NCBI GenBank assembly: GCA_949316235.1
Contig: OX438749.1
Span: 22,336,414-22,400,413, forward strand
Origin: Oegoconia quadripuncta
Lineage: Eukaryota; Arthropoda; Insecta; Lepidoptera; Autostichidae
Direction: 5' to 3'
DNA: 64,000 bases
Positions 10,413 to 22,025 of the stretch are shown here, piece after piece. Both the position numbers and the translations under genes were made by a program. Numbering within the stretch: the stretch's first letter is position 1; every line of letters starts with the position of its first letter. The notes under the pieces are model-generated. The model searched no databases. It worked only from the letters and a program-made list of their open reading frames with translations, and was not told the origin of the DNA.

Positions 10413-11022
10413 CAGGGGTGGGCAAACTTATTTCATGAGGGGCTAGAAAATGTAGGAAATTAGCGGGAGGCCTCACCTACAATGAAAAATCCATTTTGTT
10501 TTGAATTTTTTAGTTAAATATAAGAAATTTTACAAGAAAAAATTACTTTTGTTTGAAGGCCCTGCCTTATCTTTATATGCAGGTTCGAGCTGCTATGATG
10601 TTACTTTTAACAGCGACTAATAATAATAATAATTAATAATAAATGTCTTTGCACAAACACACAGCGCCATCTAGGTCCACAGTAAGCATCTAGGCTTGTG
10701 TTATGGATACCAGATGGTTGATAAACTCCACAAATACATTTTTTTTATATAAATAAATACATGTATAAATGAAAAACATCCATAACTCGGGAATACATGT
10801 CTGTATTCATCATACAAACATAGGCCCCTAGCGGGATTCGAACCCGCGACCATTTGGTATAGCAGCAGAGTTTCTAACCACTACACCAAACAAAACTAAT
10901 GGTGGTCGACAGCCCACTTCTAAAGTAGTTCTTCCATGTCTGCAAGGGACGTTGGCGAGCCAGATTGAAGTCGAAGGTCGCGGGCCGGAGTTGGCACGCG
11001 GGCCGTACTTTGCCCAGCCCTG
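10413..11022. mobile_element. hAT-type non-autonomous element
   Basis: The left end CAGGGGTGGGCAAACT and the reverse complement of the right end CAGGGCTGGGCAAAGT are classical hAT termini. Flanks GACTAAAC (10405-10412) and GACTAGAC (11023-11030) form an 8-bp target duplication with one mismatch, as expected for hAT. There is no transposase. A SINE-2 copy is nested at 10617-10897. Confidence 0.88.
10617..10897 (-). mobile_element. SINE-2 copy nested in the hAT element
   Basis: Minus-strand head TTTGGTGTAGTGGTTAGAAA and B box GGTTCGAATCC. Body with ACCAGATGGTTGATAAAC, tail of ATT repeats. It belongs to a sub-branch with GTCTTTGCACAAACACACAG, shared with 12159-12305. Confidence 0.9.
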
Positions 11023-11294
11023 GACTAGACAGTGCGTCAAATGCCATGGAATCAAGAATGCCCCATTTTTTTGTGATTCCAGCACTTCGAGCAAACTGAT
11101 TTCTATGGCTCTGCCGTTGCGCTTTCAGTAACTCTTCTCCTGCACTCCAATATAATGCAATGCAATGCAAATGCAATACGATTTGGGGATTTACGTTGCG
11201 ATATCTATTGCAATATGTACACTTACAATGTGGCAAGCAATAAATTCTTTGACTTTGATATATCAAATATAATTGGATGCCATTTGTAAACCTT

Positions 11295-11560
11295 TAACCG
11301 CCTCCGTGGCTCAATGTAAACAACATTGGGTTTACGATTCGAAGGTCGCGGGTTCGAACCCCAGCGGGGTACATGTTTAAGTACTCGATTTGGTTGATAG
11401 TAGGGCATTTTAAATGTCCGCCTGGCTAGCTACCACCATCTTATCTAAATCTGCCGCCAAGCAGCAATGTTATAGCATTGTTGTGTTCCGGTTGTCAGAG
11501 ATAAGATAGCCAGTCCCCCAAAATGTGTTGGAGTTTCCGGGTCAGTACGCTTCCACCTTC
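11295..11560 (+). mobile_element. SINE-1 copy, 3' truncated
   Basis: tRNA-like head with A-box region GTGGCTCAATGT and B box GGTTCGAACCC, then the SINE-1 body to CGCTTCCACCTTCGA. The CATCAGGTG tail is lost. Confidence 0.88.
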
Positions 11561-11808
11561 GACATTCTTATACAGAAAAGTAATACCAAACTTATGCCAA
11601 TTAAAGATTCTTATTTTTTTATATTTTATATATTATTTTACTTTTTATATTTATATATTATTATATTACTGACAATGGTTACCGCTATAATTGAATGGGT
11701 AACAATTTAATTAAATTACAATAAAATTGGTACTGCTATTATGTAATGTATGTTATTTTAGTGTGTTATTAGTGTATGTTATTGTAATTAATTAATTAAT
11801 CCGTATAT

Positions 11809-11949
11809 TTTTTTATTTTTTATTTTTTATATGAGAGGGCGGCAAACGAGCATGCGGGTCACCTGATGCAAAGCAATCACCGCCGCGCATGGACACCCGC
11901 AACACCAAAAGGGTCACAGATGCGTTGCCGGCCTTTGAGGAAGGTGTAT
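11809..11949 (-). mobile_element. LINE-C 3' end
   Basis: On the plus strand: T-run, TATATGAGAGGGCGGCAAAC, GGGTCACCTGATG, then the reversed end of ORF2. 5' truncated after about 140 bp. Confidence 0.85.
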
Positions 11950-12158
11950 GTGCATTATAATTGTTTATGTGCATTTTAAATTTAATTGTTGTGCATAGCA
12001 GAGTTTATGTTTTATAACTAAAAATATTTTAAGATCGTATTATGTACAACATAAATGCAATAAATTGACATTGAAATTGAGATATTAATTAATAATATTA
12101 TTATATGAATATCGATAAAAATGATCATACTTTTTGCGGGTCTTCAAATTGAAAATAA

Positions 12159-12305
12159 TAATAATAATAAATGTCTTTGCACAAACACACAGCGCCATCT
12201 AGGTCCACAGTAAGCATCTAGGCTTGTGTTATGGATACCAGATGGTTGATAAACTACACAAATACATTTTTTTTGTAAATAAATACATATATAAATGAAA
12301 ATAAC
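12159..12305 (-). mobile_element. SINE-2 copy, 3' half only
   Basis: ATT-repeat tail, GTCTTTGCACAAACACACAG and ACCAGATGGTTGATAAAC. Truncated before the tRNA-like head. Confidence 0.8.
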
Positions 12306-12558
12306 AAGATTGTGAGTGATTGATTGTACCTTGTAGCTTGAATATTTTAATTTTTGACATGATAATACAAATAATTTGTACCGTAACTGCGTATTTAACG
12401 TGGCCAATGACCTTTTTAATAGTATTTATAATAGCACTAAAATTAGTTTTAAAGTCTGACAATTGAACGCGAACACCTGGATTCTGTTTAGGGTCGATAT
12501 TAGAATCGGTTATGTTATGATGACTGTAATCTATGAACGTTTTCGTTAGATTAGATTA

Positions 12559-12612
12559 AATTGGATTGGACTGGACTGGACTGGACTGGACTGGACTGGA
12601 TTAGATTAGATT
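12559..12612 (+). repeat. CTGGA microsatellite
   Basis: Perfect run of GGACT units flanked by imperfect GGATT/GATTA units. Confidence 0.9.
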
Positions 12613-13039
12613 TCTTTAGTTCACTTTTACAATATCATGTCATACATACAGTTCCGTAAATTAATGATTTCTAAAATAAAAGTGATTGTCAAAGAAAACA
12701 ACAATTTTATACGTGCATCTCAAAATTTTGTAGAATTATAAGATTATTTAATATAAATATAATGTTAAAATATTGTTGAATCTCAAAATGAATAAAATAA
12801 GATAAAAATAAAACATGTTACCATATTTTCAAAAGGTATGTCGTAAGACTTGTAACCATTGTTACGTCTATGTAATTTTCGGATTGAACACGGATCCCCT
12901 GTGGCCCTTCCACTGAACCCCGGGGTACCGCAGACCACCATTTGGGAACCGCTGATTTAGAGACCGCCGAGGATCTAGTAATATCACCCAGGTATATAAA
13001 GCAACTATGTTAACCGTTAAATACCTGTTAGCAACCCAA

Positions 13040-13270
13040 AGGTTACCAAAAGGTTGCGGGTTCGAATCCCGCTAGGGGCATATTTGTGTGATGAATACGG
13101 ACATTTGTACCCGAGTTATGGATGTTTTCATTTATAATAAGTATTTATTTACAAAAAAAAAATGTATTTATATAGTATATCAACCATCTGGTATCCACAA
13201 CACAAGCCTATAGTTGCTTACTGTGGAACTAGGGCGCTGTGTGTATGTCTAAGGATATTTTATTTTATTT
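13040..13270 (+). mobile_element. SINE-2 copy, head partly degraded
   Basis: B box GGTTCGAATCCCGCTAGGGG is intact; the A-box side is damaged. Full body and an ATTTT-type tail. Confidence 0.82.
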
Positions 13271-13794
13271 AATTAATTTAATATCGTTCAATGAACGCTA
13301 TATATTCTATCCTACACCACCCTTTATACAGCATCCCTATATCGTCTCAGATTTCATTCGTAAATTCATCAGACGTTACCAAATTTATGTATGTGTACGT
13401 ACCCACCTCCTCGTAATTATTCATGGGATGGTCTGAGTACGCTAATACGTTCCAACACATTCCTGCGAAGCTTTGATATGTGGAATATGCACACTGCAAA
13501 CACCTAAGTACAGTCTTAGAGTACACTCTATTAGCTATAAACACAAACGGAATATCTATTGTAACTATTTGCTCTTAAAAGGGTTATTCAGTCCAGTGAT
13601 CTCATTGGGTAAATTAAAATTTCTTTTTACATACAATCTTTATCCCAAAGGGGGTGGTCAGAGATATCCCAAAATCAAATTTGGGTGTTCCAAATATTAC
13701 AAGTTGAATGAATGAAACAACAGCCACGGTTCATCTTATGAAATATACAGAAATGCAGACGTGAGAGGGGGTGAGCTCATCGCTGTTGAAATGT
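13271..13794. other. no gene recognised
   Basis: AT-rich. Short ORFs on both strands without motifs. Confidence 0.4.
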
Positions 13795-13910
13795 TCAAAA
13801 CTATAGATGTTTTTTGGTGGAAAGTCCCTTAGTCGCCTTTTACGACACCCACGGGAAGAGACTGGTTGCTTCTGTTCTACCGAAACCACACAGCACTTTT
13901 CGTTTTAAAT
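13795..13910 (-). pseudogene. R4/Dong-like LINE fragment
   Basis: The minus strand carries CCACGGGTGTCGTAAAAGG-type sequence and the peptide KGLSTKKH. This is homologous to GLSTEKH in the R4-like piece at 55.7 kb. Confidence 0.45.
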
Positions 13911-13960
13911 GCACCATAAATCAAGAACATTACTCTGACCTGCCCTCGAAAGGCCTAAAT

Positions 13961-14413
13961 GTTTAAATTACGTGGCTCAATGTGAACAACATAGGGCTTA
14001 CGAATCGGAGGTCGCCGGTTCGATCCCCAGCGGGGTACATGTGTAGTACTTGCTTTGGTTGGTGGTGGGGCATTTTAAATGTCCGCCTACCACCATCTTT
14101 TTTTTTTTTTTTTATATGAGAGGGCGGTAAACGAGCATGCGGGTCACCTGATGGAAAGCAATCACCGCCGCCCATGGACACCCGCAACACCAAAAGGGTC
14201 ACAGATGCGTTGCCGGCCTTATCTAAGTCTACCGCCAAACAGCAATGTTGATAGCATTGTTGTGTTCCGGTTGTCAGAGATAATCTTATCTTAAGTCTGT
14301 CTAGTCAATCCCCCAAAAGATGGGGTTTCCGGGTCAATACGCTTCCACCTTCGGCGTTATCTTCACTTAACAGCAGGTGTGATTGAAGGCAAGTGCTAAC
14401 CCGTTTTGCATAA
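13961..14413 (+). mobile_element. SINE-1 copy interrupted by a LINE-C tail
   Basis: tRNA-like head (B box GGTTCGATCCC), body and complete CATCAGG-type tail with A-run. The body is split at CACCATCTT / ATCTAAG by a minus-strand LINE-C insertion (about 14098-14220). Confidence 0.88.
14098..14220 (-). mobile_element. LINE-C 3' end nested in SINE-1
   Basis: T-run then TATATGAGAGGGCGG, truncated at GTTGCCGGC. The flanks share CTT, so at most a very short target duplication is visible. Confidence 0.85.
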
Positions 14414-14990
14414 AAAAAGAGACTGATTTAATAATATTTGTACTATTTCATTTTATTAGGCATGCCTTCTGCCATCACCTCCGATTCCGATAATTTTATT
14501 AATTTTAAATTTTTATTTTAAATTAATTTTAATTTTAAAAACTCCGATTCTGACTTCGGTTCCCAGAAACCGCCCCGTAACATACCTAATCTCATATTAA
14601 ATTTTGCCTTCATTCATCACTGGAACCATTCTGGATTATGCAAATTCGTACGAATAGCTACTCCCATTTCGTAAAAGTCTACCATAGCCAAAGGAAACTC
14701 GCCAAAAGATCAATTAAAACTTTCCAATGTAAAAAATTAATTAGCGAGCTCATAACTGCTCTCGGGATATTTGCGACCGGAATTTAAAAATATTTGCTCG
14801 AGCAAAGTTTCATCTTTTCAGTGGGTCGGTTATGATATTAACGATTTACAACTTCCCGTAGATATGCAAAATTTGCTTTGGAAATAAATTCATCATTGCT
14901 TTTTAAACCCCGACGAATAACGGCGGGTGTGTGTATGTATTGTCCGGACGTATCTCGGTAGTGAGTGGTCCGATGCGAGTTCGTTTTTTT
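14414..14990. other. no gene recognised
   Basis: AT-rich. No matching repeat in the window. Confidence 0.4.
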
Positions 14991-14991
14991 T

Positions 14992-15097
14992 ATATGAAAG
15001 ATTAACCGAGGGGACCGAAGCCCGATTCTCTCGCATTCGATGTCAATGTCGAACCCGTGAGAATCGGGCGCCTGTCCCCTCAGTTAATCTTTCATAT
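14992..15097. repeat. about 50-bp-arm hairpin
   Basis: ATATGAAAGATTAACCGAGG (from 14992) pairs with TCAGTTAATCTTTCATAT (to 15097), and the arms continue inward through GCCCGATTCTC / GAGAATCGGGC. Confidence 0.85.
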
Positions 15098-15150
15098 CTT
15101 TCACAGCGATCGATCCTGGGAAGTGATTCTCGCTCACTATCGGGGACCCC

Positions 15151-15585
15151 GATTCTCGCGCGTTCGACATTTCATTGTCGTTAGAGATTGGCATATCTAT
15201 CTCCTTCACACTTATATGCGAGTGCAAAAGTGACAAACCCATTGATGTCTATCGACAGTTAAATGTTGAGTGAGCGAGAATCACCTCCCAGGATCGATCG
15301 ATGCCTATCGGCATTGAAATCTCGAACGATTGAGTATCACTGCCAGACTCCGATTCTCGCGCGTTCGACTTTTCACTGTCGATAGACATTGGTATATCTA
15401 TCTCTTTCACACTTATTTGCGAGTGCAAAAGTGACAAACCCATTGATGTCTATCGACAGTTAAATGTTGAGTGAGCGAGAATCACCTCCCAGGATCGAAC
15501 GATGCCTATCGGCATTGAAATCTCGAACGATTGAGTATCACTGCCCGACTCCAATTCTCGCGCGTTCAACTTTTCACTTACTAAT
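15151..15585 (+). repeat. 201-bp tandem repeat, about two units
   Basis: GATTCTCGCGCGTTCGAC recurs at 15151 and 15352, and a diverged third start (AATTCTCGCGCGTTCAAC) lies at 15553. Each unit has internal inverted pieces around TGTCTATCGACAG. The motif is related to the adjacent hairpin. Confidence 0.85.
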
Positions 15586-15639
15586 AAGGGTGCATGTGCA
15601 AAAGTGACGAACCTATGGAAAACCTACAATATTAAATAA

Positions 15640-15960
15640 ATGTTACCACTGTGAACTTCATTTCTAAAACAATTTTCTAAAAAAGTGACCAATGGCTACT
15701 TTATATTTTCTAAAAATCGTTGAGTCGTGGTATTTGCCCTCGGTGAAATTTTTCATAAATATAAAGAACTTATCGATCGTTTTTTTTTTTTTTAAATAGT
15801 TACAGGAGATCTAAGTATATTCTCCGACGCAATAAATTCATAAGTGGTATTTTTAATCTAATAGTCTTATGTATTATTACTAAATACCTATACTTTATCT
15901 AAAGCAAGCTACCGAATTGTTAGACAACATTTTTATTCTATCACTGACAGGTACTCTAGC
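15640..15960 (-). repeat. dispersed repeat X, minus copy
   Basis: Shares GGTAGCTTGCTTTAGATA, ATTGCGTCGGAGAATA and the sequence around CAGTGATAGAATAAAAATG with 37880-38225 in opposite orientation. Confidence 0.6.
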
Positions 15961-15985
15961 GATGTGCAAAAATCCCCTGTTCCCC

Positions 15986-17095
15986 TCTAATCCCTTGGCC
16001 GAATCCATAAATGGATTAGATTCCGCTATTGAATACACTCTAATCTACGATTGGATTAGATTCTGCTCTTGAGTACACTCTAATCTACGATTGGATTTGA
16101 TTCCGCCCTTGGGTACACACTAATCCACGATTGGATTTGACTCCGCCCTTGAGTACACTCTAATCCACGATTGAGTTTGATTCCGCCCTTGAGTACACTC
16201 TAATCCACAATTGAGTTTGATTCCGCCCTTGAGTACACTCTAATCCACGATTGGATTTGATTCCGCCCTTGAGTACACTCTAATCCACGATTGGATTTGA
16301 TTCCGCCCTTGAGTACACTCTAATCCACGATTGAGTTTGATTCCGCCCTTGAGTACACTCTAATCCACGATTGGATTTGATTCCGCCCTTGAGTACACTC
16401 TAATCCACGATTGGATTTGATTCCGCCCTTGAGTACACTCTAATCCACGATTGAGTTTGATTCCGCCCTTGAGTACACTCTAATCCACGATTGAGTTTGA
16501 TTCCGCCCTTGAGTACACTCTAATCCACGATTGGATTTGATTCCGCCCTTGAGTACACTCTAATCCACGATTGAGTTTGATTCCGCCCTTGAGTACACTC
16601 TAATCCACGATTGGATTTGATTCCGCCCTTGAGTACACTCTAATCCACGATTGAGTTTGATTCCGCCCTTGAGTACTCTCTAATCCACGATTGAGTTTGA
16701 TTCCGCCCTTGAGTACACTCTAATCCACGATTGAGTTTGATTCCGCCCTTGAGTACACTCTAATCCACGATTGGATTTGATTCCGCCCTTGAGTACACTC
16801 TAATCCACGATTGAGTTTGATTCCGCCCTTGTGTACACTCTAATCCACGATTGAGTTTGATTCCGCCCTTGAGTACACTCTAATCCACGATTGGATTTGA
16901 TTCTGCCCTTGAGTACACTCTAATCCACGATTGGATTTGATTCCGCCCTTGAGTACACTCTAATCCACGATTGAGTTTGATTCCGCCCTTGAGTACACTC
17001 TAATCCACGATTGGATTTGATTCCGCTCTTAGTACACTCTAATCCACGATTGGTTTTGATCCGGCTCTTGAGTACACTCTAATCCGTAGTTGGAA
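15986..17095 (+). repeat. 40-bp satellite array, about 27 units
   Basis: Repeats of a 40-bp unit containing CTCTAATCCACGATTG and TTTGATTCCGCCCTTGAGTA. Two unit variants alternate irregularly: GGATTTGA and GAGTTTGA. The first and last units are the most diverged and the middle is nearly identical, the usual sign of unequal exchange. Every unit carries TCTAATCC. Confidence 0.97.
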
Positions 17096-17666
17096 TAGAT
17101 TCACACAGCCTTTAAGATTATAGGAAGTTAAAAGGAACTCCGTACTGGACTATACACAAGGGAAAGGTATGTATAAGGGTTCTTTTTTCAAAAATGAGGT
17201 ACGAAACTCTAAAAATTTATAAGATCACCGACACTAAATAGAATATCGATAGTCCATCCATTTAAAAGACGGGGTCTGACCTTTTACGACGTCATCAGTA
17301 CACATTGTGGGTGGATAACCCACGCTGTGCTTGCTTATGGTAATTTCCATTAAAACTTTATTGCTATGCCTGCCTACTTGAACCGCAAGGCTACGCTTTC
17401 GTCTTCGAGAATCCGAGAAAGAGGCCAATCGTCGAATCTGACTTGGATAACGTTCAGGAAACTGCTCAACATCTTCTCATCCAAAATGCCTAGGAAAGAT
17501 GAAAGTCTATAATAAATTCAATACAAATATTCTTTATTTTAAGTACACCGGCAGCAGTTACAGTATAAACTTAAAAATATGGTAGGTACAATGGCGACCC
17601 TTTACTGGAATTTTATTTATTTAGAACAGTTAGTGTACATAATTACATTATTAACAGTTTCTGCAA
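17096..17666. other. no supported gene
   Basis: A minus ORF at 17234-17428 has no recognisable motif. Confidence 0.4.
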
Positions 17667-17882
17667 GTTTTTTTTTATGCACAACGGGTTTGTACTTGAC
17701 CTCAATCACACCTGATGTTAAGTAAAGATGAGGTCGAAGGTGGAAGCGTACTGATCCGGAAACCCCAACACATTTGAGGGACTGGCTATCTTATCTCTGA
17801 CAACCGGAACACAACAATGTTATGTAGTAGCTAGCCAGGCGGAAATTTAAAATGCCCTACCATCAACCAAACCGATCAATAT
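17667..17882 (-). mobile_element. SINE-1 copy, 5' truncated with internal deletion
   Basis: T-run, GCACAACGGGTTTGTACTTG, body through GCTAGCCAGGCGG. About 30 bp of the usual body is missing near ACAATGTTATGTAGTAG. Confidence 0.85.
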
Positions 17883-17989
17883 ATATCAAGAATGACTTTT
17901 GGCAAGGAAGTGTGGAAAGGACTCCACTGTCAAGAGCATAGCTCTTAAATTGAAGAGAAAGAGACTTTTGGCACTGAAACGTGGTATTT

Positions 17990-18085
17990 GATTGTAGGCC
18001 TCATAAGAATGCTCAAGATCACACAACGAGTTATGGAGAGGGTGATGCTCGGTATTAGTCAGGATTCAAGAGATCCGTAGAAGAA
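17990..18085 (+). pseudogene. LINE RT C-terminal scrap (RTE-like)
   Basis: Translates to ITQRVMERVMLGISQDSRD. This resembles the QR-MERAMLG-S motif near the end of RTE-type reverse transcriptases. Confidence 0.5.
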
Positions 18086-18827
18086 CAAAATACTACCATA
18101 AATCTATACAAGATTTAATTTTTTTTACTTCAAGCTTACTACAGTTTTATTAGTCATATTGAAGATCACACGCACGACTATCGCATAACTAGGTTAGATC
18201 TCAATGTCTTTCAGAAACACGTACGGGAGGACTCCAGTTTTATTGGCACGATAAAATATTTAACAACATTTTACCTTCTTTTATTGGAAGCTAATGTTTG
18301 ATGGGGCTTTACACCGAGATTGTATCGTGAGACGTGACTCAACTGTTGTATGTACATGTGGTATTACTGGTATTATTGTCCTCACTTTGACTTTGTTTCG
18401 CATGAACAACTATAAGCGTTATCTAAAATGGATAACGTTAGTGTAAGAAGTCCAGTGCATATGTCTGTGATTAATACCATTCTAGAGAATAGAAAATAAT
18501 GTGGCAATACATAGTTTAGACAAGAAATACGTAACGCTTTCATTTTTATCAGATTCAAACAAAATTCGGTGGGGTTTCCACAGGGTAATATACTCGGACC
18601 TCAATTGTTTTTATATGAAAAAAATTATAAAAAATCTACCATTCATTAGATAGAGGAGAATAATAACAAATATTACAATATGCATGCTGATTTTCTTGTA
18701 ACTTTCACATTGTCAAATATTTCGTATTCCATTGTAATGAGTAATAAATGAGTCATGCATGACTAAAAAATAACTGATAAAGAGTTTATTGTAATAATTG
18801 ATAATACAGGCCGTAAATCTAACCCAA
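18086..18827. other. no gene recognised
   Basis: AT-rich, short ORFs only. Confidence 0.4.
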
Positions 18828-18885
18828 ATAAGATGGTGTTTCCGGGTCAGTACGCTTCCACCTTCGGCCTCATCTTCGCATGCAA
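18828..18885 (+). mobile_element. SINE-1 fragment
   Basis: TTTCCGGGTCAGTACGCTTC followed by CACCTTCGGCCTCATCTTCG only. Confidence 0.75.
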
Positions 18886-19436
18886 CATTGAATAGGATAA
18901 TACAGTATTGCTTATAAAGCGGTAGAATGATATAAAAAGTATTCATCATTAAATATGCCAAAAATATTAATGATTTAAAATACACAGTTTTCCAATTCTT
19001 TCGTCAGATTCAGATTTATTTGTAATAGTCAAAATTATTAAATTATTCAATACGATTAATATACAATGTTAAGTTAATACTCTATATTCTGTCCCTCTGT
19101 ACGTCCACTCTACTCTATACACTACGACGATAAAGAAGTACATAAGAATGATCCATATAAGCACGGATTGAAGCAAAAGTCGGCATTGTCAAACTCCCCA
19201 CAGTTAAATGGCTGCCGGATAATCCAGACGAATAACCTCCGCAATACGGGATTTTAAATTCCATGCAGACGGGTGCGATAAAGTTATAAGCTGGTAACGG
19301 ATGACATTTTTGAAATATGGGCTTTGTGCATGACACAAAATGGAAAATGCACCTTGTATTTTTTGCATTCTGTACGAAAAATTACAAAACGCACATTGTC
19401 CACGAACTAGACATAGTGGGAAGTTATATATTATTT
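18886..19436. other. no gene recognised
   Basis: Two overlapping minus ORFs show no motif. AT-rich. Confidence 0.4.
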
Positions 19437-19670
19437 GACGACCAGTTGGTGTAGTGGATAGTGACCCTGTCAGCGAAACCAATGGTGGCCGGTTCGAATC
19501 CTGCGAGGGGTAAATATTTGTGTGATGAATACCAATATTTATTCCCAAGTCATGGATGTTGATATAAATATTTATGTATGTTTATCCGTTATCTAGTATC
19601 CATCGCACAAGCTTTGCTTAGTTTGGGACTAGATGATTGGTGTAACTGTCCTAAATATTTATTTATTTGT
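19437..19670 (+). mobile_element. SINE-3 copy
   Basis: tRNA-like head TTGGTGTAGTGGATAGTG and B box GGTTCGAATCC, then the SINE-3 body (ATCCGTTATCTAGTATCC, TTTGGGACTAGATGATTGG) and an ATTT tail. Confidence 0.9.
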
Positions 19671-20094
19671 TTGTTTATTTATTTAATTATTATTTATTAT
19701 TCTTGTCTAGTACTGTTGTAGGTTTATATTTATAGCATTGTTTTGTTGGTGTTAATCCAGTGGGAGTGCGCTAGTTCCTGGTGAATTATAGAGGCTACTT
19801 GATAATGGGGTTGTTTATAAGCAGTTCGAACGAGGGCTTTGCAACCTTTATTATTATCGTTATTATGTATGTATATATGTGTCAGTGACAATTTATTATT
19901 TATATCAAACCTGATATCAATTAGGCAAACTATTTAAGAAGAACGTCCAATTCCATTCGACTGGTTCATTTTAAGAAAGTTTAAAAAGTTTACAAAACGC
20001 GGATTTGGACAAATTAATACTGGCACTGCTCCTTCGATTATCTATATTTGTAGTATTTATTTTCAAAGAGGTAGATAGGTAAGTTCCTGCGTCA

Positions 20095-20250
20095 TTCTAT
20101 CCTGAATCCTTACAACCTTGGGATCTTCAAGAGCAGAGTGAATAGGCATTTAATGGGATCGCGTGCTTCATCTTCGACCACATCGTCACTTTCCATCAGG
20201 TGAGATTGTGGTCAAACGCAAATCCGGTCAATCATAATATATATATAATG
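20095..20250 (+). pseudogene. LINE-D ORF2 C-terminus and 3' tail
   Basis: Frame reads NLGIFKSRVNRHLMGSRASS and ends SIR-stop inside CATCAGGTGA. The tail runs to an AT microsatellite. Confidence 0.75.
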
Positions 20251-20454
20251 AGATATATTACATCCGCTTCCGCTCATTATTTAAAACGCATACAATGCAC
20301 CGATTCTGAACAGGCGGAAAAATAAACCTAGAATTGGAACTGTCTGTCGAGCGATGAAACTTTATTTATATCAATGCTTGTGATGTTAACATACTTATAC
20401 TCCTGAAACTCCAGGAGATTGTGATGTCATAATACCTTTTTATGATGGCGACCT

Positions 20455-20790
20455 ATTTGGTGTAGTGGTTAGAAACTCTAACTGCTATACGAAAAGGTCT
20501 ACAGGGTACAGGGTATACAGACATGTGTTCCCGAGTTACGGATGTTTTTCATTTATACCGGATGAGTTTTTTTACCGTAACGAAAAAAATAGGGCATATT
20601 AGGTAAGCGAAATAGAAGTTATTGGCATAGGTAGCTTAATTTTTTTTTTCCAAAACTATACGACATGTTGATCCGCGACTGGCGGGATTCCTACGGTGCC
20701 TATCAAGCGAATTTTAATTGGAAGCAAGTTATCTAGTATCCATAGCACAGACTAGCTGATTGGTGTAAGTGTCCGAAATATATATTTATT
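20455..20790 (+). mobile_element. SINE-2/3 copy interrupted by element E
   Basis: Head TTTGGTGTAGTGGTTAGAAA with a damaged B-box region. After 20567 an element E copy intervenes. SINE sequence resumes with GTTATCTAGTATCCATAGCA. Confidence 0.7.
20567..20727 (+). mobile_element. element E, internally deleted, nested in a SINE
   Basis: Left TIR CCGGATGAGTTTTTTTACCG and GGGCATATTAGGTAAGCGAA, then a jump to GCGACTGGCGGGATTCC. The right TIR is absent. Confidence 0.7.
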
Positions 20791-20806
20791 ATTATTATTA
20801 TTTATT

Positions 20807-20960
20807 AGATAGATAGATAAAGCCTTTATTTGTTTCCACAGTCACACACATACCTTTAGCTTATACATATTATACATAGATAAGGTAACACATCTACAAC
20901 AATAACATAATATTGTAACACTAACGCATGTGTGTGCTGCAGCAGTACAAATGGGTCATA
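20807..20960 (-). mobile_element. LINE 3' end with AGAT repeats
   Basis: AGATAGATAGATAAAGCC followed by TTTATTTGTTTCCACAGTC. A similar terminus lies at 33971. Confidence 0.5.
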
Positions 20961-21239
20961 GCTCTTATTATCTCTTTTCAATATTTTTTTCCAATTCCAA
21001 AACAATAATGATTCCTAAGTACGAGTTCTGCAGGCTATTCACCGTGGAATTTCCTCCTAGGGAGGACTGGATAGATGAACAAATTACTTGGAAACCCGGG
21101 ATTCTAAAACTATATAATAATAGGCTGTATTATTGTTAAGGAGATCATTTTATTATTGAGAGAAAGAAATGTATACACGTATATATCCTCTCATCGCATC
21201 TTGCTGATTACTCCTATTAATTGTGATTTTTATTTGTAT

Positions 21240-21480
21240 GTACATTTGTTGACCAGTGTCCGTGCGTCATTTGGAGGCTCCACTGAAAACCAGCGTTGTA
21301 GTGAACGGCTACAACCCATGCTGAGTTGGAGACCTTTTTGACTCCACCTTGCGACACCGACAATTAGATGGCAAACACAATGTTATTTTTTGCATGTGTC
21401 TCGACTGTGTAATATTTGTACCTGATTGTTTGTGTCATGAGATGGGTTTAAATAAATGTTTCTTTCTTTCTTTCTTTCTA
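21240..21480 (+). mobile_element. LINE 3' UTR with TTTC terminal repeats
   Basis: Contains AGGCTCCACTGAAAACCAGC and GACTCCACCTTGCGACA. Ends AAATAAATGTTTC followed by TTTC units. Confidence 0.55.
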
Positions 21481-22025
21481 AAATGGTATAACCATGGTTC
21501 TAAGTCAGGTTGTGACATTGGCTGTGGAGTCTATGGAGAGCAGCCCACATTCAAAAGCAACATTAGAGATTAGTCTCGGGAAATATACTCGTACCTCCAT
21601 ATTCCAAGCAGAAATATACGCCATCGTAGAGTGATCGGAAATCATTCTGCATAAACGCTACGTCAACCATACTATCTACATCCACTCGTATAGCCAGGCG
21701 AGGCGACCCTTTCAGCTCTAGCCTCAGACAAAATTGTCTTAGGGCTGGTGGAAAACTGCAGGGTTTGTTTTAAACACCCTAGGCGGGAAAAAACAGGGTC
21801 GTTCTACGTTGGGTCCCGGGGCACGCAGGTATCGAATGCCATGAAAAGCCCGACGAACTGGCGAAATTGGGGACTAAAGGAATACAGTCCGGCCCTGAGC
21901 CTCCTTGCGGTACCCTAAAAAGACTAATTAATTCGCTTCACCCTAAGGAACCATTGCATCCAAGCATCTCTCAAACTCTAAACGAACACGCCAGGTTTAA
22001 CACATTCCAAAACACTAATTAAAGC
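21481..22025 (+). pseudogene. LINE RNase H domain, decayed
   Basis: Disrupted frames give NHGSKSGCDIGCGVYGEQ, then ISLGKYT, FQAEIYAIVE, IYIHS and finally VVLRWVPGHAGIECHEKPDE plus LAKLGTKGIQSGPEPPCG. That is the order of an RNase H domain in I-group LINEs; the WVPGH-GI-NE-ADELAK motif is clear. Several stops and frameshifts make it non-functional. The RT domain is absent. Confidence 0.75.

Noticed and set aside
13963..14294. Overlapping plus and minus ORFs
   Set aside because: They cross SINE-1/LINE-C junctions and are chance frames.
15986..17095. Possible CRISPR-like array from regular spacing
   Set aside because: Units are contiguous head-to-tail with no unique spacers, in a eukaryotic context; it is a satellite.
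17234..17428. 64-codon minus ORF after the satellite
   Set aside because: No motif, splice site or repeat support; could not be distinguished from chance.
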